The notes: generated by a model not told the origin, from the letters alone. 64,000 nucleotides of DNA from an uncultured bacterium (GCA_947073515.1 CAMTMC010000004.1:1-64000), one strand, 5' to 3'; numbered from the stretch's first letter, positions 41,661 through 51,300 are shown. Numbers and translations are program-made.

Positions 41661-44387
41661 TTACAGCGTGTCCTCCTCCGCCCGGTCCAGGGCGTCGTCC
41701 ACATCGAAGGGGGGCTCGTCCCCCGGAACGGCCTGGGCGGGCGTCCCGGCGGGCTCCGGAGCGGAACCAGTGGTGATGCCCTGGCGGTATTTCAGTTCCT
41801 GCCACTGTTCCTTGGTCACCAGCAGCTGCCTGGGCTTGGAGCCCTCGAATGGCCCCACAATCCCCTTCTCCTCCAGCTGGTCCACCAGACGGGCGGCCCG
41901 GGCGTAGCCCAGCTTTAAGCGCCGCTGGAGCATGGAAACGGAGGCCTGCCCCGTCTCCACCACCACCTCGGCGGCGGCGTCGATGAGCTCGTCGAACTCG
42001 CTGTCCACGTCCTCAGGGGCGGAGCCGCCCACCCCCTTGGCGCCCTTCTCCTTCTCGGCGGCGTGCTGCTCAATCTCGTGCATGACGGCGTCATCATACT
42101 GGGCCGAGCCGCTGCTGCGCTTGACAAAGTCCACCACAGCCGCCACCTCCGGGTCGGAGATGAAGCAGCCCTGGACCCGCTGGGGCTTGCCGCTGCCCAG
42201 GGGGGCGAAGAGCATATCGCCCCGGCCCACCAGCTTCTCGGCGCCCTGGGTGTCCAGAATAATCCGGGATTCCATGGCGGACGCCACAGCGAAGGCGATC
42301 CGGGATGGGATGTTGGCCTTCATCAGGCCGGTGATCACGTCAGCGGAGGGCCGCTGGGTGGCAATCACCAGGTGCATCCCGGCGGCCCGGCCCATCTGGG
42401 CCACCCGGCAGATGGACTCCTCCACCTCCTTGGCGGCCACCAGCATCAGGTCGGCCAGCTCATCGATGACCACCACAATGAAGGGCATCTTCTCCATGCC
42501 CTCGGTCTTGGCGGCCAGGGCGTTGTACTCCTCCAGCTTGCGCACCCCCACCTCGGAGAAGGTGCGGTAGCGCTTCATCATCTCCGTCACCGCCCACTGG
42601 AGGGCGCCGGCGGCCTTCTTGGGGTCGGTGACCACGGGGATCAGCAGGTGTGGGATGCCGTTGTAAATGCCCAACTCCACCATCTTGGGGTCCACCATAA
42701 TCAGGCGGACTTCCTCCGGGGTAGCCTTGTAGAGCAGGGAGATAATCAGGGAGTTGGTACATACCGACTTACCAGAGCCGGTGGTACCGGCAATGAGCAG
42801 ATGGGGCAGTTTGTTGATGTCCCCCACAATCTCCTGTCCGCTGATGTCCTTGCCCACCGCAAAGGAGACCTTGGACTTGCTGTCAGTAAAGGCGTTGGAG
42901 CCCACAACGGCGTGGATGCTCACCGGAGAGACCACCTTGTTGGGCACCTCAATGCCCACCACCGAGATTTTGTCCGGGATGGGGGCGATGCGCACACCGG
43001 TGGCCCCCAGTGCCAGGGCGATGTCGTCGGCCAGGTTGGTGAGCTTGTTCAGCCGGACGCCCTGGGTCATCTCCAGCTCATACCGGGTGACCGACGGCCC
43101 CCGGACCACGTTAATGATGTCGGCGTCAATGCCGAAGGAGCGGATGGTATCTGTCAGCCGCTGGCGGTTGGCGTTCAGCTCGGTGAGGGCCTCGCCGCCG
43201 GTCTCCCCGGTGCTCTCCCGCAGGAGGGACAGGGGCGGGTACTGGTAGGGGGAAGTGCCCTGCTCCATGGCCTCCTGGATGTCCTGGGACACCTGGGCGG
43301 CCTCGGCGGCCGCCTCCTGAGCGGTGACCTTGGCCAGCTCCGGCTGTGGCGCTGGCGCCACCGGGGCCGGCGGCTCCTCCTTGGGCATGGTCACGGGGAC
43401 AGACGGAACCACAGGGATAGGCTTAGGCAGAACAGGCGCGGGAGCTGGCTCCGAGGGAGGGGCGGCAAACGGTACCACCGGCTCAGGCTCCAGCTGAGGG
43501 GCGGGAGCGGGCTCCGCCACCGGGGCCGGCTCCTCTTTCGGCAGGAGAAGCTGGTCAGGGGACGGCACCCGGGGGCTGTGGTTGAAAAAGCCGCTTTTCC
43601 GCTTCTCTGGCTGGGGGGACTGTCTGTCCACCAGGGGGCCATCATCCACCGGAATGTCGATGGCGGACCGGGCAGACGCCTTGGCCGGGGCGCTATGTAC
43701 CTCCTCCCGACGCTCCTCCCGGACTTTCTTCTTGGGGGTTCTTTGAGGCTCCGGTTCCGGCTCATACTTGGGGCGGCTGAAGATCCAGTCCGCCACATCG
43801 GCCAGGGAACGGTCAAAGACAGCCATACCCATCAGCACGGCCGCCAGGGTGAAGACCACCGCCGCCCCCAATGTGGTGAACAGGGTGACAAAGCCCTGGG
43901 ACACAATCCCGCCCAGAGCGCCGCCAGACTGTAAAGCCTGTCCACTAGTCACCAGTTCTCCCCACAGGGCTCCGTCCCAGGGCAGGGGCGGTTTCAGCAG
44001 GCTGTGAAACAGGCAGGAGAACACCAGCGGCAGCAGCAGAGCGCATGACAGCCGCAGACGCACCGGCCTGCCCCGGTGGAAGGCCAGGATCCAGGCCGCC
44101 AGCAGCAGGGCCGGAGGGGTCAGCCAGAACCCGTAGCCCAGCATCCCCTTCAACAGGCCGCACAACAGGTCGATAAAGACGGCCTTCATATTGAAATATC
44201 CAAAGGCGGAAAACACCGCCAGCAGGAGGCAGACCACCGCCCCCGCCTCCCGGCGGAAGGGCTTGGAGGGCTCCCTCCGGGCGCAGCTTCCAGACGCGCT
44301 CTTTCCCCTTGAGGAGGGGGCGGCCCGCCGGCCGCCGCTTGAGGACGCGACCCGGCTCCCCCCTGATTTCTTTTGTGTCGATGCCAT
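41661..44387 (-). CDS. ftsK: FtsK/SpoIIIE DNA translocase
   Basis: A 908-residue protein. A basic N-terminus is followed by about four membrane helices (about 45-190), a long Pro/Ala/Glu-rich linker (about 215-370), the RecA-like motor with Walker A AGTTGSGKS near residue 532 and Walker B FIVVVIDELADLM, and a C-terminal gamma winged-helix that reads KOPS/SRS sites (SVSMLQRRLKLGYARAARLVDQLEEKG). Pumps chromosomes through division or sporulation septa. Whether it is FtsK or SpoIIIE cannot be decided from sequence alone. Confidence 0.93.
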   Translation of the reverse strand: MASTQKKSGGSRVASSSGGRRAAPSSRGKSASGSCARREPSKPFRREAGAVVCLLLAVFSAFGYFNMKAVFIDLLCGLLKGMLGYGFWLTPPALLLAAWILAFHRGRPVRLRLSCALLLPLVFSCLFHSLLKPPLPWDGALWGELVTSGQALQSGGALGGIVSQGFVTLFTTLGAAVVFTLAAVLMGMAVFDRSLADVADWIFSRPKYEPEPEPQRTPKKKVREERREEVHSAPAKASARSAIDIPVDDGPLVDRQSPQPEKRKSGFFNHSPRVPSPDQLLLPKEEPAPVAEPAPAPQLEPEPVVPFAAPPSEPAPAPVLPKPIPVVPSVPVTMPKEEPPAPVAPAPQPELAKVTAQEAAAEAAQVSQDIQEAMEQGTSPYQYPPLSLLRESTGETGGEALTELNANRQRLTDTIRSFGIDADIINVVRGPSVTRYELEMTQGVRLNKLTNLADDIALALGATGVRIAPIPDKISVVGIEVPNKVVSPVSIHAVVGSNAFTDSKSKVSFAVGKDISGQEIVGDINKLPHLLIAGTTGSGKSVCTNSLIISLLYKATPEEVRLIMVDPKMVELGIYNGIPHLLIPVVTDPKKAAGALQWAVTEMMKRYRTFSEVGVRKLEEYNALAAKTEGMEKMPFIVVVIDELADLMLVAAKEVEESICRVAQMGRAAGMHLVIATQRPSADVITGLMKANIPSRIAFAVASAMESRIILDTQGAEKLVGRGDMLFAPLGSGKPQRVQGCFISDPEVAAVVDFVKRSSGSAQYDDAVMHEIEQHAAEKEKGAKGVGGSAPEDVDSEFDELIDAAAEVVVETGQASVSMLQRRLKLGYARAARLVDQLEEKGIVGPFEGSKPRQLLVTKEQWQELKYRQGITTGSAPEPAGTPAQAVPGDEPPFDVDDALDRAEEDTL

Positions 44388-44421
44388 ATTCTCGGTTCCT
44401 TTCAGAGGCAGAAATCTAAAA

Positions 44422-45276
44422 TCACGCGGCGGGAGCCAGGGTCCAGCCCGAGATACTCAGGGCCAGGAACACCAGGCCGGCCCCCCAGCAGTAGTAGGCG
44501 AACGCGCCGAATTTCCCTTTCGCGGCCAGCAGATTCACCAGCTTGATGGAGAAATACCCCACCACGGCGGCGACGGCCATGCCCAGCACATACACGGGGA
44601 TGCTCTCCTCCGGGACGCCCCCCTCCAGCTCCAGCACATCCAGCACCTTCAGCAGGGTCGCCCCCAGCACGGCGGGCAGGGACAGGAGGAAGGAGTACCG
44701 CACGGCGAACTTCCGGTCAAAGCCCAGGGCCATACCGGCGGAGATGGTACAGCCAGACCGGGACAAGCCGGGGACGGTGGCGAAGCCCTGGGCCACGCCC
44801 ACCAGCAGCACATCGGTGAGGGTGGCGTTCCGGGTCGTTTTCCGCCCCTTTGCCATCCGGTCAGAGAGAAAGAGGATACAACCGGTGACCAGCAGGGCGC
44901 AGCTCACAAAGATTGGGTTGTTGCCCAGGGCCTCCACCTGGTCATTGATCAGCAGCACGGCAAACAGGGGCAGCGTGCCCACGATCAGCAGCAGCACCAT
45001 CCGCCGGGCCTCCGGAGGGTTGCCCCGGTAAGAACGCCGGGAAAATAACTCCCCAAAAAACCGGAAAAATTCCCCAATCATCTCCAAAATATCCCGCCAG
45101 TACACCACGCACACCGCGAGCAGGGTGGCGAAGTGGAGCAGGACATTAAAGAGCTGGTCGGGTTCCGGCATCCCAAAGAAGTGCTGGAACAGCGTGAGAT
45201 GGCCCGAGCTGGAGATGGGCAGAAATTCAGCCACACCCTGGACAAAGCCCAGGACGGCGGACATCAAAGTTGTCAA
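44422..45276 (-). CDS. uppP: Undecaprenyl-diphosphate phosphatase
   Basis: A membrane protein of about 284 residues. TTG 45276 is 9 bases after GGGAGG; ATG 45264 is an alternative. GVAEFLPISSSGHL and VPGLSRSGCTISAGMALG are the two active-site motifs. Recycles the lipid carrier for peptidoglycan synthesis and confers bacitracin tolerance. Upstream of ftsK with a 34-base gap, perhaps one transcript. Confidence 0.93.
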   Translation of the reverse strand: MTTLMSAVLGFVQGVAEFLPISSSGHLTLFQHFFGMPEPDQLFNVLLHFATLLAVCVVYWRDILEMIGEFFRFFGELFSRRSYRGNPPEARRMVLLLIVGTLPLFAVLLINDQVEALGNNPIFVSCALLVTGCILFLSDRMAKGRKTTRNATLTDVLLVGVAQGFATVPGLSRSGCTISAGMALGFDRKFAVRYSFLLSLPAVLGATLLKVLDVLELEGGVPEESIPVYVLGMAVAAVVGYFSIKLVNLLAAKGKFGAFAYYCWGAGLVFLALSISGWTLAPAA

Positions 45277-45400
45277 GACGACGTACCTCCCAATCTGTGG
45301 ATGGTCCAATGGACGCTTTTTCTATATTAGCACAACAGGGCCCGGAATTCCAGTATTTTTCAGGGAATATCCTGTCGATCCCTGTCTGGCGATGTCCCCG

Positions 45401-47026
45401 CTACCAGGCGGCGGCCATGCCGTCGCACCGGGGCTCAGTGCCCCCGGCCAACAGGCCGTTCTCCATCCGCCAGATCATCTGGCCCCGTCCCATGTCAATG
45501 GGGTCTTCGATGACCTCCACCTGATGGCCCATCCGGGCCAGCTCCTGGGCGATGTGGGCGGGGGCCTCCCGCTCCAGCTGGATCCGTTTCCCGCCCACCC
45601 ACTGGATCCGGGGGGCATCCAGGCAGGCCTGGGGGTTCATGTGGTAGTCGATGGCGTTCACCATCATCTGCACGTGGCCCTGGGGCTGCATAAAGCCCCC
45701 CATCACGCCGAAGGGGCCCACCGCCTCCCCGTTTTTCATGAGGAAACCGGGGATGATGGTGTGGTAGGACTTCTTCCCCCCCTCCAGGCAGTTGTCGCTG
45801 TCTGGGTCCAGGGAGAAATTGGCCCCCCGGTTCTGGAAGGAGATCCCCGTCCCCGGCACGGCCACGCCCGCGCCGAAGGTGGTGTAGTTGCTCTGAATGA
45901 AGGACACCATATTGCCCTCTGGGTCGGCGGTACACAGATAGATGGTCCCCCCGCAGGCGGGGTCGCCCGCCGTGGGCTCCAGGGCGCTGTCCCCGATGAG
46001 GGCCCGCCGCCGGGCGGCGTACTCCTCCGACAGCAGATCCTCCACCCGGGCACGCATATACCGGGGGTCGGCCACATAGGTCTTGGCGTCGGCAAAGGCC
46101 AGCTTGATAGCCTCCACCACCTTGTGGTAGGTGCCGGCGCTCTCCTTCTCCCCGTCCAGCTCCAGCCCTTTCAGAATGTTCAGGGCCATCAGCACAGTGA
46201 TGCCGTGGCCGTTGGGGGGAATCTCGCAGACGGTGTAGCCCTTGTAATCGGCGGTAATGGGCTCCACCCACTGGGGGCGGTATTGGATGAAATCCTCACG
46301 GCTGAAATAGCCCCCGGTCTCCTGGCTGAAGGCCACGATTTTTTCCATCAGCGCGCCCCGGTAATAGCTCTCACAGCCGGTGGCGGCCAGCTCCTCCAGG
46401 GTCTTGGCGTACTCCTCCCAGCGGAAGATCTCCCCCGCCCGGTACGGGGTTCCATCCCCCTTCAGGAAGGACTGCCGCCAATAGGCGTGGGGAGCGGGAT
46501 TTTTCTCAATGGCCCCGGCCAGACGGCGGCTGTCCGTCTCCCACTGCTTCGCCACATTGACCGGTACCGGGACGCCGTCCCGGGCGTAGGAGATGGCCGG
46601 CGCCAGCAGCTCCTCCAGGCTCCGGGAGCCAAACCGGCGGTTCAGCTCCCCCCAGCCAGCGGGGGCGCCGGGCACCATAGCGGGCAGCCAGCCCTCCGTG
46701 GGCATCTCTGTAAAGCCTAAGTCCCGTACAGTCTTTACGCTGAGCCCGGCAGGGGCCGCCCCGCTGGCGTTGAGGCCGTACAGTTTCTTCTCCCTCTCGA
46801 TCCATACCAGGGCGAAGCAGTCGGAACCCAGGCCGTTGCCCGTGGGCTCCAGCAGGGGCATGGCGGCGGCCATCGCCACCGCTCCGTCGATGGCGTTTCC
46901 GCCGTGGCGCATCACGTCCAGGCCGATCTGGGCCCCCAGAGGGACGGAGGTACAGGCCATCCCGTGGCGTCCGTAGACCAGGTTCCGGCGGGAGGGGTAC
47001 GGGTAGTGGAGGGGATCAAAGGGCAG
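45401..47026 (-). CDS. ggt: Gamma-glutamyltransferase family protein
   Basis: A 541-residue Ntn-hydrolase from ATG 47026 (AAGGAG 9 bases upstream). GGNAIDGAVAMAAAMPLLEPTGNGLGSD is the N-terminal family block. The self-cleavage Thr is probably in GGTIYLCTADPEGNMVS near residue 361. No signal peptide, so it resembles cytoplasmic YwrD-type enzymes more than secreted GGT. Acts on glutathione-like or poly-gamma-glutamyl substrates. Confidence 0.88.
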   Translation of the reverse strand: MPFDPLHYPYPSRRNLVYGRHGMACTSVPLGAQIGLDVMRHGGNAIDGAVAMAAAMPLLEPTGNGLGSDCFALVWIEREKKLYGLNASGAAPAGLSVKTVRDLGFTEMPTEGWLPAMVPGAPAGWGELNRRFGSRSLEELLAPAISYARDGVPVPVNVAKQWETDSRRLAGAIEKNPAPHAYWRQSFLKGDGTPYRAGEIFRWEEYAKTLEELAATGCESYYRGALMEKIVAFSQETGGYFSREDFIQYRPQWVEPITADYKGYTVCEIPPNGHGITVLMALNILKGLELDGEKESAGTYHKVVEAIKLAFADAKTYVADPRYMRARVEDLLSEEYAARRRALIGDSALEPTAGDPACGGTIYLCTADPEGNMVSFIQSNYTTFGAGVAVPGTGISFQNRGANFSLDPDSDNCLEGGKKSYHTIIPGFLMKNGEAVGPFGVMGGFMQPQGHVQMMVNAIDYHMNPQACLDAPRIQWVGGKRIQLEREAPAHIAQELARMGHQVEVIEDPIDMGRGQMIWRMENGLLAGGTEPRCDGMAAAW

Positions 47027-47147
47027 CATAGGGCCACGCTCCTTCATACCATAATTGCTCCAGCGGCGAGGGTGGCCCCCCGCCGCCGGAGGATATTTCT
47101 TCCCCTATACTATAATCCACGCCGGCGGAAAAAGCAACTGAAACAGC

Positions 47148-47171
47148 AAAACCCGGTGTTTTCACACCGGG
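47148..47171 (-). terminator. Terminator of spoIVA
   Basis: CCCGGTGT (47152-47159) and ACACCGGG (47164-47171), loop of four, followed on the minus strand by TTTTGC. Confidence 0.85.
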
Positions 47172-47182
47172 CGCTGCCTCCA

Positions 47183-48661
47183 TTACAGGATAATGCAGAT
47201 CAGCCCGCCGGAGCCCTCGTTGATGATCCGCTGGAGGGTGTCCCTCAGCTTGGCCCGGGCGTCGTCAGGCATCCGCTTGATCTTGGCGTTCAAGTCCTCG
47301 TTCACCAGCTCATGGAGGGATTTGCCGAAGATGTTGGCCTCCCAGATCTTGGCCGAGTCCCCCTCATACTCCTGGAGCAGATAGTGGATCATATCCTCGC
47401 TCTGCTTCTCCCCCCCTACGATGGGCGAGACCTCCGTCTCAATGTCCGCCCGGATCATATGGATGGACGGGGCACTGGCCTTCAGCCGGACGCCGTACCG
47501 CCCCCCCTGCTTCATGATTTCCGGCTCCTCCAACACCAGGGAGTCGATGGAGGGCACCACAATCCCGTATCCCGTCTCCTCCACCTGCTGGAGGGCGTCG
47601 GCCACCTTGTCGTAGGACTTCTTCACCCCGGCCAGCTGGGTGAGCAGGGCCATCAGGTCGCCGTCGTCTCCCACCTGGAAGCCGGACTGCTGGGACAGGG
47701 TGTCGTAGAACAGGGAGCGGGGCAGCTCCAGGGTGGCGGCGGACACCCCGGTGCCCAGGTCGATGGAGGAGATCCGGGCCCCGCTGACCACCTGGCAGTC
47801 CTGGAAGGACTGGACGGCCCGTTCCACGTCCCGAACCCGCCGCAAGTCCTCTGTCCCCTCCCGGATGGCGGCGTAGAGGGCGGACTTGATGGGGTGCTCC
47901 TGAGGCAGGGCGTCCACCCAGGGTGGCAGGAACAGGTCCAGCTCCTTCACCGGGAACTCAAAGAGCACATGCTTCAGAATAACGTTGATCGCCTCCTGAT
48001 CCAGCTCCAGGCAGTTCATCACCTCACAGGCCACGTCGTGCCGCTGGGCGATGTCCGCTCGGATGGCCTTGGCCCGGTCGGAGTTGGGGTAGGCGGAGTT
48101 GAGCAGGACGACAAAGGGTTTCCCCAGCTCCTTCAGCTCTGAGATTACCCGCTCCTCCGCCTCCAGGTAGTCCTCCCGGGGGATGTCGGCGATAGTGCCG
48201 TCGGTGGTCACCACGATACCGATGGTGGAGTGCTCGGAGATCACCTTCCGGGTACCAATCTCAGCGGCCTCCGCCATGGGGATCTCATGGTCGAACCAGG
48301 GGGTGGTGACCATCCGCTCCAGCTCCCCCTCCTGCTGGCCGATGGCCCCGTTGACCATGTAGCCCACGCAGTCGATCATCCGCATCTGAAAGGCCGCCCC
48401 CCCGTCCACCGTGACGGCCACCGCCTCCTCGGGGACAAACTTGGGCTCCGCCGTCATGATGGTCCGGCCGGAGCCGCTCTGGGGCAGCTCATCCCTGGCC
48501 CGCTCCCGGCGGTAGACGTTCTCGATATTGGGGATCACCAAGGTCTCCATGAACCGCTTGATAAAGGTGGACTTTCCTGTGCGGACCGGCCCTACCACGC
48601 CGATGTAGATATCGCCCTCGGTACGGAGCGCAATATCCTCATAGATTTTGCGATCTTCCAC
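47183..48661 (-). CDS. spoIVA: Stage IV sporulation protein A
   Basis: A 492-residue morphogenetic ATPase with GTG start (AGGAGG upstream). Walker A GVVGPVRTGKSTFIKRFM at residues 21-38, then SGSGRTIMTAEPKFVPEEAV and IDCVGYMVNGAIG. The extreme C-terminus GGLICIIL is typical. SpoIVA polymerises on the forespore to form the coat basement layer, anchored by SpoVM and bound by SipL, both encoded just upstream here. Confidence 0.96.
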   Translation of the reverse strand: MEDRKIYEDIALRTEGDIYIGVVGPVRTGKSTFIKRFMETLVIPNIENVYRRERARDELPQSGSGRTIMTAEPKFVPEEAVAVTVDGGAAFQMRMIDCVGYMVNGAIGQQEGELERMVTTPWFDHEIPMAEAAEIGTRKVISEHSTIGIVVTTDGTIADIPREDYLEAEERVISELKELGKPFVVLLNSAYPNSDRAKAIRADIAQRHDVACEVMNCLELDQEAINVILKHVLFEFPVKELDLFLPPWVDALPQEHPIKSALYAAIREGTEDLRRVRDVERAVQSFQDCQVVSGARISSIDLGTGVSAATLELPRSLFYDTLSQQSGFQVGDDGDLMALLTQLAGVKKSYDKVADALQQVEETGYGIVVPSIDSLVLEEPEIMKQGGRYGVRLKASAPSIHMIRADIETEVSPIVGGEKQSEDMIHYLLQEYEGDSAKIWEANIFGKSLHELVNEDLNAKIKRMPDDARAKLRDTLQRIINEGSGGLICIIL

Positions 48662-48705
48662 TGCAATTCCTCCTTCGGCTGTGTGAGCCGGTATTGATTC
48701 CTTAC

Positions 48706-48734
48706 AGTGTATGAGACAGGCCGGGGAATATGAC
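48706..48734 (-). promoter_or_regulatory. SigE-type promoter of spoIVA
   Basis: Minus strand GTCATATT (48734-48727), 13-base spacer, CATACACT (48713-48706), matching the mother-cell SigE consensus almost perfectly, 45 bases before the start codon. Confidence 0.85.
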
Positions 48735-48768
48735 AGGAAACCAGCGGGGTGGTGTTCCTATACTCAAT

Positions 48769-48797
48769 TTGATTTTTCAGATCACCGATGCTATAAT
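48769..48797 (+). promoter_or_regulatory. SigA promoter of the GNAT gene
   Basis: TTGATT (48769-48774), 17-base spacer, TATAAT (48792-48797), 40 bases before the start codon. Confidence 0.8.
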
Positions 48798-48837
48798 CTG
48801 TATCAATCACACCTGAATTAAAATTGGAGGATCTATC

Positions 48838-49380
48838 ATGAAAAATCAATGGATACAGCTTGTGCCGGCAGACACGTCCCTCGTGGAACGAGTCGTGGAT
48901 TACTACCAGAGGAACAGGGATTTTTTAGCGGCCTTTGAACCCGCGCGTGATGAGGCGTTTTTCTCCCTGGACCATCAGAAGGCGGTATTGGAGAAGGAAA
49001 TGGCCGCCTTTGAGGCACGGACGGCCTTTCGGTTTTATATAACGTCAACGGAGTGGCCCTCCCAGATCATCGGGATGATTGGACTGAATAATGTGGTGTG
49101 GGGGGCTTTTTGTTCCGCTTTTCTGGGATATAAGCTGGACAAAGATTATGTCAACAAAGGATATATGTCCACCGCGGTCAAAATGCTGACCCAATACGCC
49201 TTTGAAGAGTTGGGCCTGCACCGGATTGAGGCCAATGTCATGCCAAAAAACAAGGCGTCCCTGCGTGTTTTGGAAAAGAATCACTTTGTTAACGAGGGAC
49301 TTTCTAAATATTATCTCCAGATCAACGGCGTTTGGGAGGACCATATCCACATGGTCAAGATCAATTACGCAATGCACTAA
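48838..49380 (+). CDS. GNAT N-acetyltransferase, RimJ/RimL-like
   Basis: A 180-residue acetyltransferase. IIGMIGLNNVVWGAFCSAFLGYKLDKDYVNKGYMSTAVKMLTQYAFEELGLHRIEANVMPKNKASLRVLEKNHF shows motifs A and B (acetyl-CoA loop and the NxxS block). Acts on a protein N-terminus or small amine. It is inserted between spoIVA and sipL on the opposite strand, with AT-richer codons than its neighbours, hinting at acquisition. Confidence 0.9.
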   Translation: MKNQWIQLVPADTSLVERVVDYYQRNRDFLAAFEPARDEAFFSLDHQKAVLEKEMAAFEARTAFRFYITSTEWPSQIIGMIGLNNVVWGAFCSAFLGYKLDKDYVNKGYMSTAVKMLTQYAFEELGLHRIEANVMPKNKASLRVLEKNHFVNEGLSKYYLQINGVWEDHIHMVKINYAMH

Positions 49381-49402
49381 CCCCAGTTGCCCTTAGAAAA
49401 AG

Positions 49403-49437
49403 CAGAGGCAGGCCCAGCGGGGCCCGCCTCTGTTTTT
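49403..49437. terminator. Terminator between GNAT gene and sipL
   Basis: CAGAGGCAGGCCC pairs with GGGCCCGCCTCTG with a short loop, then TTTTTT on the plus strand. It may serve both converging genes. Confidence 0.85.
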
Positions 49438-50963
49438 TACCGGGTGCTGGGGATCAGCAGCATCCTGCCCGCAGGCAGGGCGTCCTCCTCCAGCTCGTTG
49501 GCCTGAAGAATCCGTTCCATGGTGGTTCCGTAGGCCTTGGCGATCTCCCACAGCCCCTCCCCCGGAGAGGCCAGCCGCAGCACCACCGAGGGGCGCTCCC
49601 CCTCCCGGCCGCACCGGGGCTCTCCCAGCCGGGCGGAGGACACCGCCGGGATCGACCGGTTCTGGGTGGTCAGGCACTGGAACTCCAAGGTAAAGCGTGC
49701 TTCCACCCCGCCGGCCGCCGGAGCGGCGAACACCTCCCCTTGACACTGGCACCGGCAGGAACACAGCGCCCCCTCCGGGCAGTTCAGGCGGCAGGTCACG
49801 GGGACGGAGCGCTGGACGCATTGAACCAGCTCATTCTCATCCAGGTAGAGGACGGACAGCCAGGCGTCCGCTGTCAGCACCAGCTCGTTCCCCTCCCGGC
49901 TCTGGCGGATCTGCCCCAGGGAGAGCCGCCCGTCCACCACCGAGCGGACCATCTCCCCGGTCTCCAGCAGCTCCCGGACGGCCTGGGGCCGGACAGACTG
50001 CTCATGGAGGGCGCACAGCTCCTGGGTCTCGCTGTCCGTCTCCATCTGGCAGACGGTGCTGTACAGATCCTGTAGGATGGTCACGCTCCGGTGGGATCGG
50101 ACCTGGGCCTGGGCCAGCAGCTCCAGGGTGACCTCCAGTTCCCGGCCGTCCCCCGGGGTGGGCTCGCACTGGAAGGCGGCCACTTCCACCTGGACCTGGC
50201 AGTCACCCTCCTCACCAGCCCCCGCCACCTCGATGATCTGGGAGAAGGGCAGGGACTCGTGGCTGGTGGCGAGGGTGCCTCCGGGCTCCTGGAGCAGGAG
50301 ATACAGCTCCACCACACCCTTGAAGATCAGCTTGGTGCCGATCAGCTTGCACTCGGAGCACACCGGCTGCGCCCGGCTGGCCAGCAGGATCGGTGTCTCA
50401 CCGGAGCCGGTCTGGAGATGCACCTGGTCTGTAAATGTAAAGGGTTTTTCCTCTACAGATGTAAGCAGGTAGTGCTCCCCCTGAAATTGCCGCTGGCAGA
50501 CACCGTGCTCCTCTGGGTTATTCACCCCAAGGCACACAGGCCGCTCCACCGGCTGGCAGGCGGTGAGATCCACCGCCAGATCCACCCGCAGCAGGACTTT
50601 ACGGGGGTTCAGGGCCCTGGCCTCGGCTCGCCGCAGCCGGGGGGAGGCCAGCACTGTCCCCCGTTCCGTGAGGCCGGGGGCCTCCGCCTGGCAGGTGAAC
50701 GGCACGCTCACCTCCATCCGGCGCGCGCCGCCGCCCCCCTCCGGCTGATACAGGATGGAGGCCCGGACCATACCATTCACCACAGCCAGTCCCTCCTTGG
50801 CCTGTTTCCCGCTGAGAATAGCCTGGCCATACACGTCCACAATCCGGAGGATATCCGGACAGGCATCGGGCACGATGCTCTCCAGCGTCTCCTCCTGGCA
50901 TACCGTCAAGTCCGCCACCGTGTCATAGCTGACGATGGTATCCCGCTCAAATTCCAGTTCCAT
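49437..50963 (-). CDS. sipL: SipL-like SpoIVA-interacting protein (DUF3794 + LysM)
   Basis: A 508-residue protein with DUF3794-type segments (QEETLESIVPDACPDILRIVDVYGQAILSGKQAKEGLAVVNGMVRASILYQPE and later repeats) and a C-terminal LysM domain (LRLASPGEGLWEIAKAYGTTMERILQANELEEDALPAGRMLLIP). In Clostridioides difficile, SipL binds SpoIVA through its LysM domain and is needed for coat localisation. The location between spoVM and spoIVA supports this role strongly. Confidence 0.88.
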   Translation of the reverse strand: MELEFERDTIVSYDTVADLTVCQEETLESIVPDACPDILRIVDVYGQAILSGKQAKEGLAVVNGMVRASILYQPEGGGGARRMEVSVPFTCQAEAPGLTERGTVLASPRLRRAEARALNPRKVLLRVDLAVDLTACQPVERPVCLGVNNPEEHGVCQRQFQGEHYLLTSVEEKPFTFTDQVHLQTGSGETPILLASRAQPVCSECKLIGTKLIFKGVVELYLLLQEPGGTLATSHESLPFSQIIEVAGAGEEGDCQVQVEVAAFQCEPTPGDGRELEVTLELLAQAQVRSHRSVTILQDLYSTVCQMETDSETQELCALHEQSVRPQAVRELLETGEMVRSVVDGRLSLGQIRQSREGNELVLTADAWLSVLYLDENELVQCVQRSVPVTCRLNCPEGALCSCRCQCQGEVFAAPAAGGVEARFTLEFQCLTTQNRSIPAVSSARLGEPRCGREGERPSVVLRLASPGEGLWEIAKAYGTTMERILQANELEEDALPAGRMLLIPSTR

Positions 50964-51023
50964 GGTGTTCTCTCCCTTTCCTTATGGTGTCAGGCCGGAC
51001 GATCCGGGCCCCGCCTTTGTGAC

Positions 51024-51053
51024 ACTATATGTCCGGGCGCGCTTATGTATGAC
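51024..51053 (-). promoter_or_regulatory. SigE-like promoter of sipL
   Basis: Minus strand GTCATACA (51053-51046), 14-base spacer, CATATAGT (51031-51024), a good match to SigE elements, about 60 bases before the sipL start. Confidence 0.65.
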
Positions 51054-51061
51054 CGTGTTTC

Positions 51062-51133
51062 TCACTTCAGGCCGAAAAGTCTGCGCAGCAGCCCCCGCAG
51101 GCACCTGGGGGAACGTACCACCACGATACCCAT
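51062..51133 (-). CDS. spoVM: SpoVM-like membrane-curvature peptide
   Basis: A 23-residue peptide (MGIVVVRSPRCLRGLLRRLF plus GLK) behind GGGGAGG. It aligns without gaps to Bacillus SpoVM: Pro9, Leu12, Gly14, Arg17 and Gly21 coincide, and the rest is an amphipathic, basic helix. SpoVM senses the convex forespore membrane and anchors SpoIVA. It is directly upstream of sipL and spoIVA, so this cluster encodes the whole basement layer. Easily missed because of its size. Confidence 0.85.
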   Translation of the reverse strand: MGIVVVRSPRCLRGLLRRLFGLK

Positions 51134-51268
51134 GAAAACGCCTCCCCTCCCTTTGAAACTGACCGCTATAGAGGAAACCGCGCGGCGCGCGCTGTTCCAA
51201 TGTCTGGCTATACCGGCTGTTCCATTCTATGATTTTCCTGGACCGGCGTGACAGTCAGGGGACAAAAA

Positions 51269-51300
51269 ACAGGTGGCCGGCCCAGCCGGTCACCTGTTTT
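51269..51300 (-). terminator. Terminator of the rsgA transcript
   Basis: ACAGGTGACCGG pairs with CCGGCCACCTGT on the minus strand, followed by TTTTTTG. It overlaps the last codons of rsgA. Confidence 0.8.

Noticed and set aside
42063..43934. 623-codon plus-strand frame opposite ftsK
   Set aside because: Antisense artefact of high GC; composition (His/Gly/Gln-rich) is not protein-like and there is no ribosome binding site.
45125..46720. 531-codon plus-strand frame opposite ggt
   Set aside because: Same antisense artefact; ggt on the minus strand has clear family motifs.
46904..48142. 412-codon plus-strand frame opposite spoIVA
   Set aside because: Antisense of spoIVA, no start signal.
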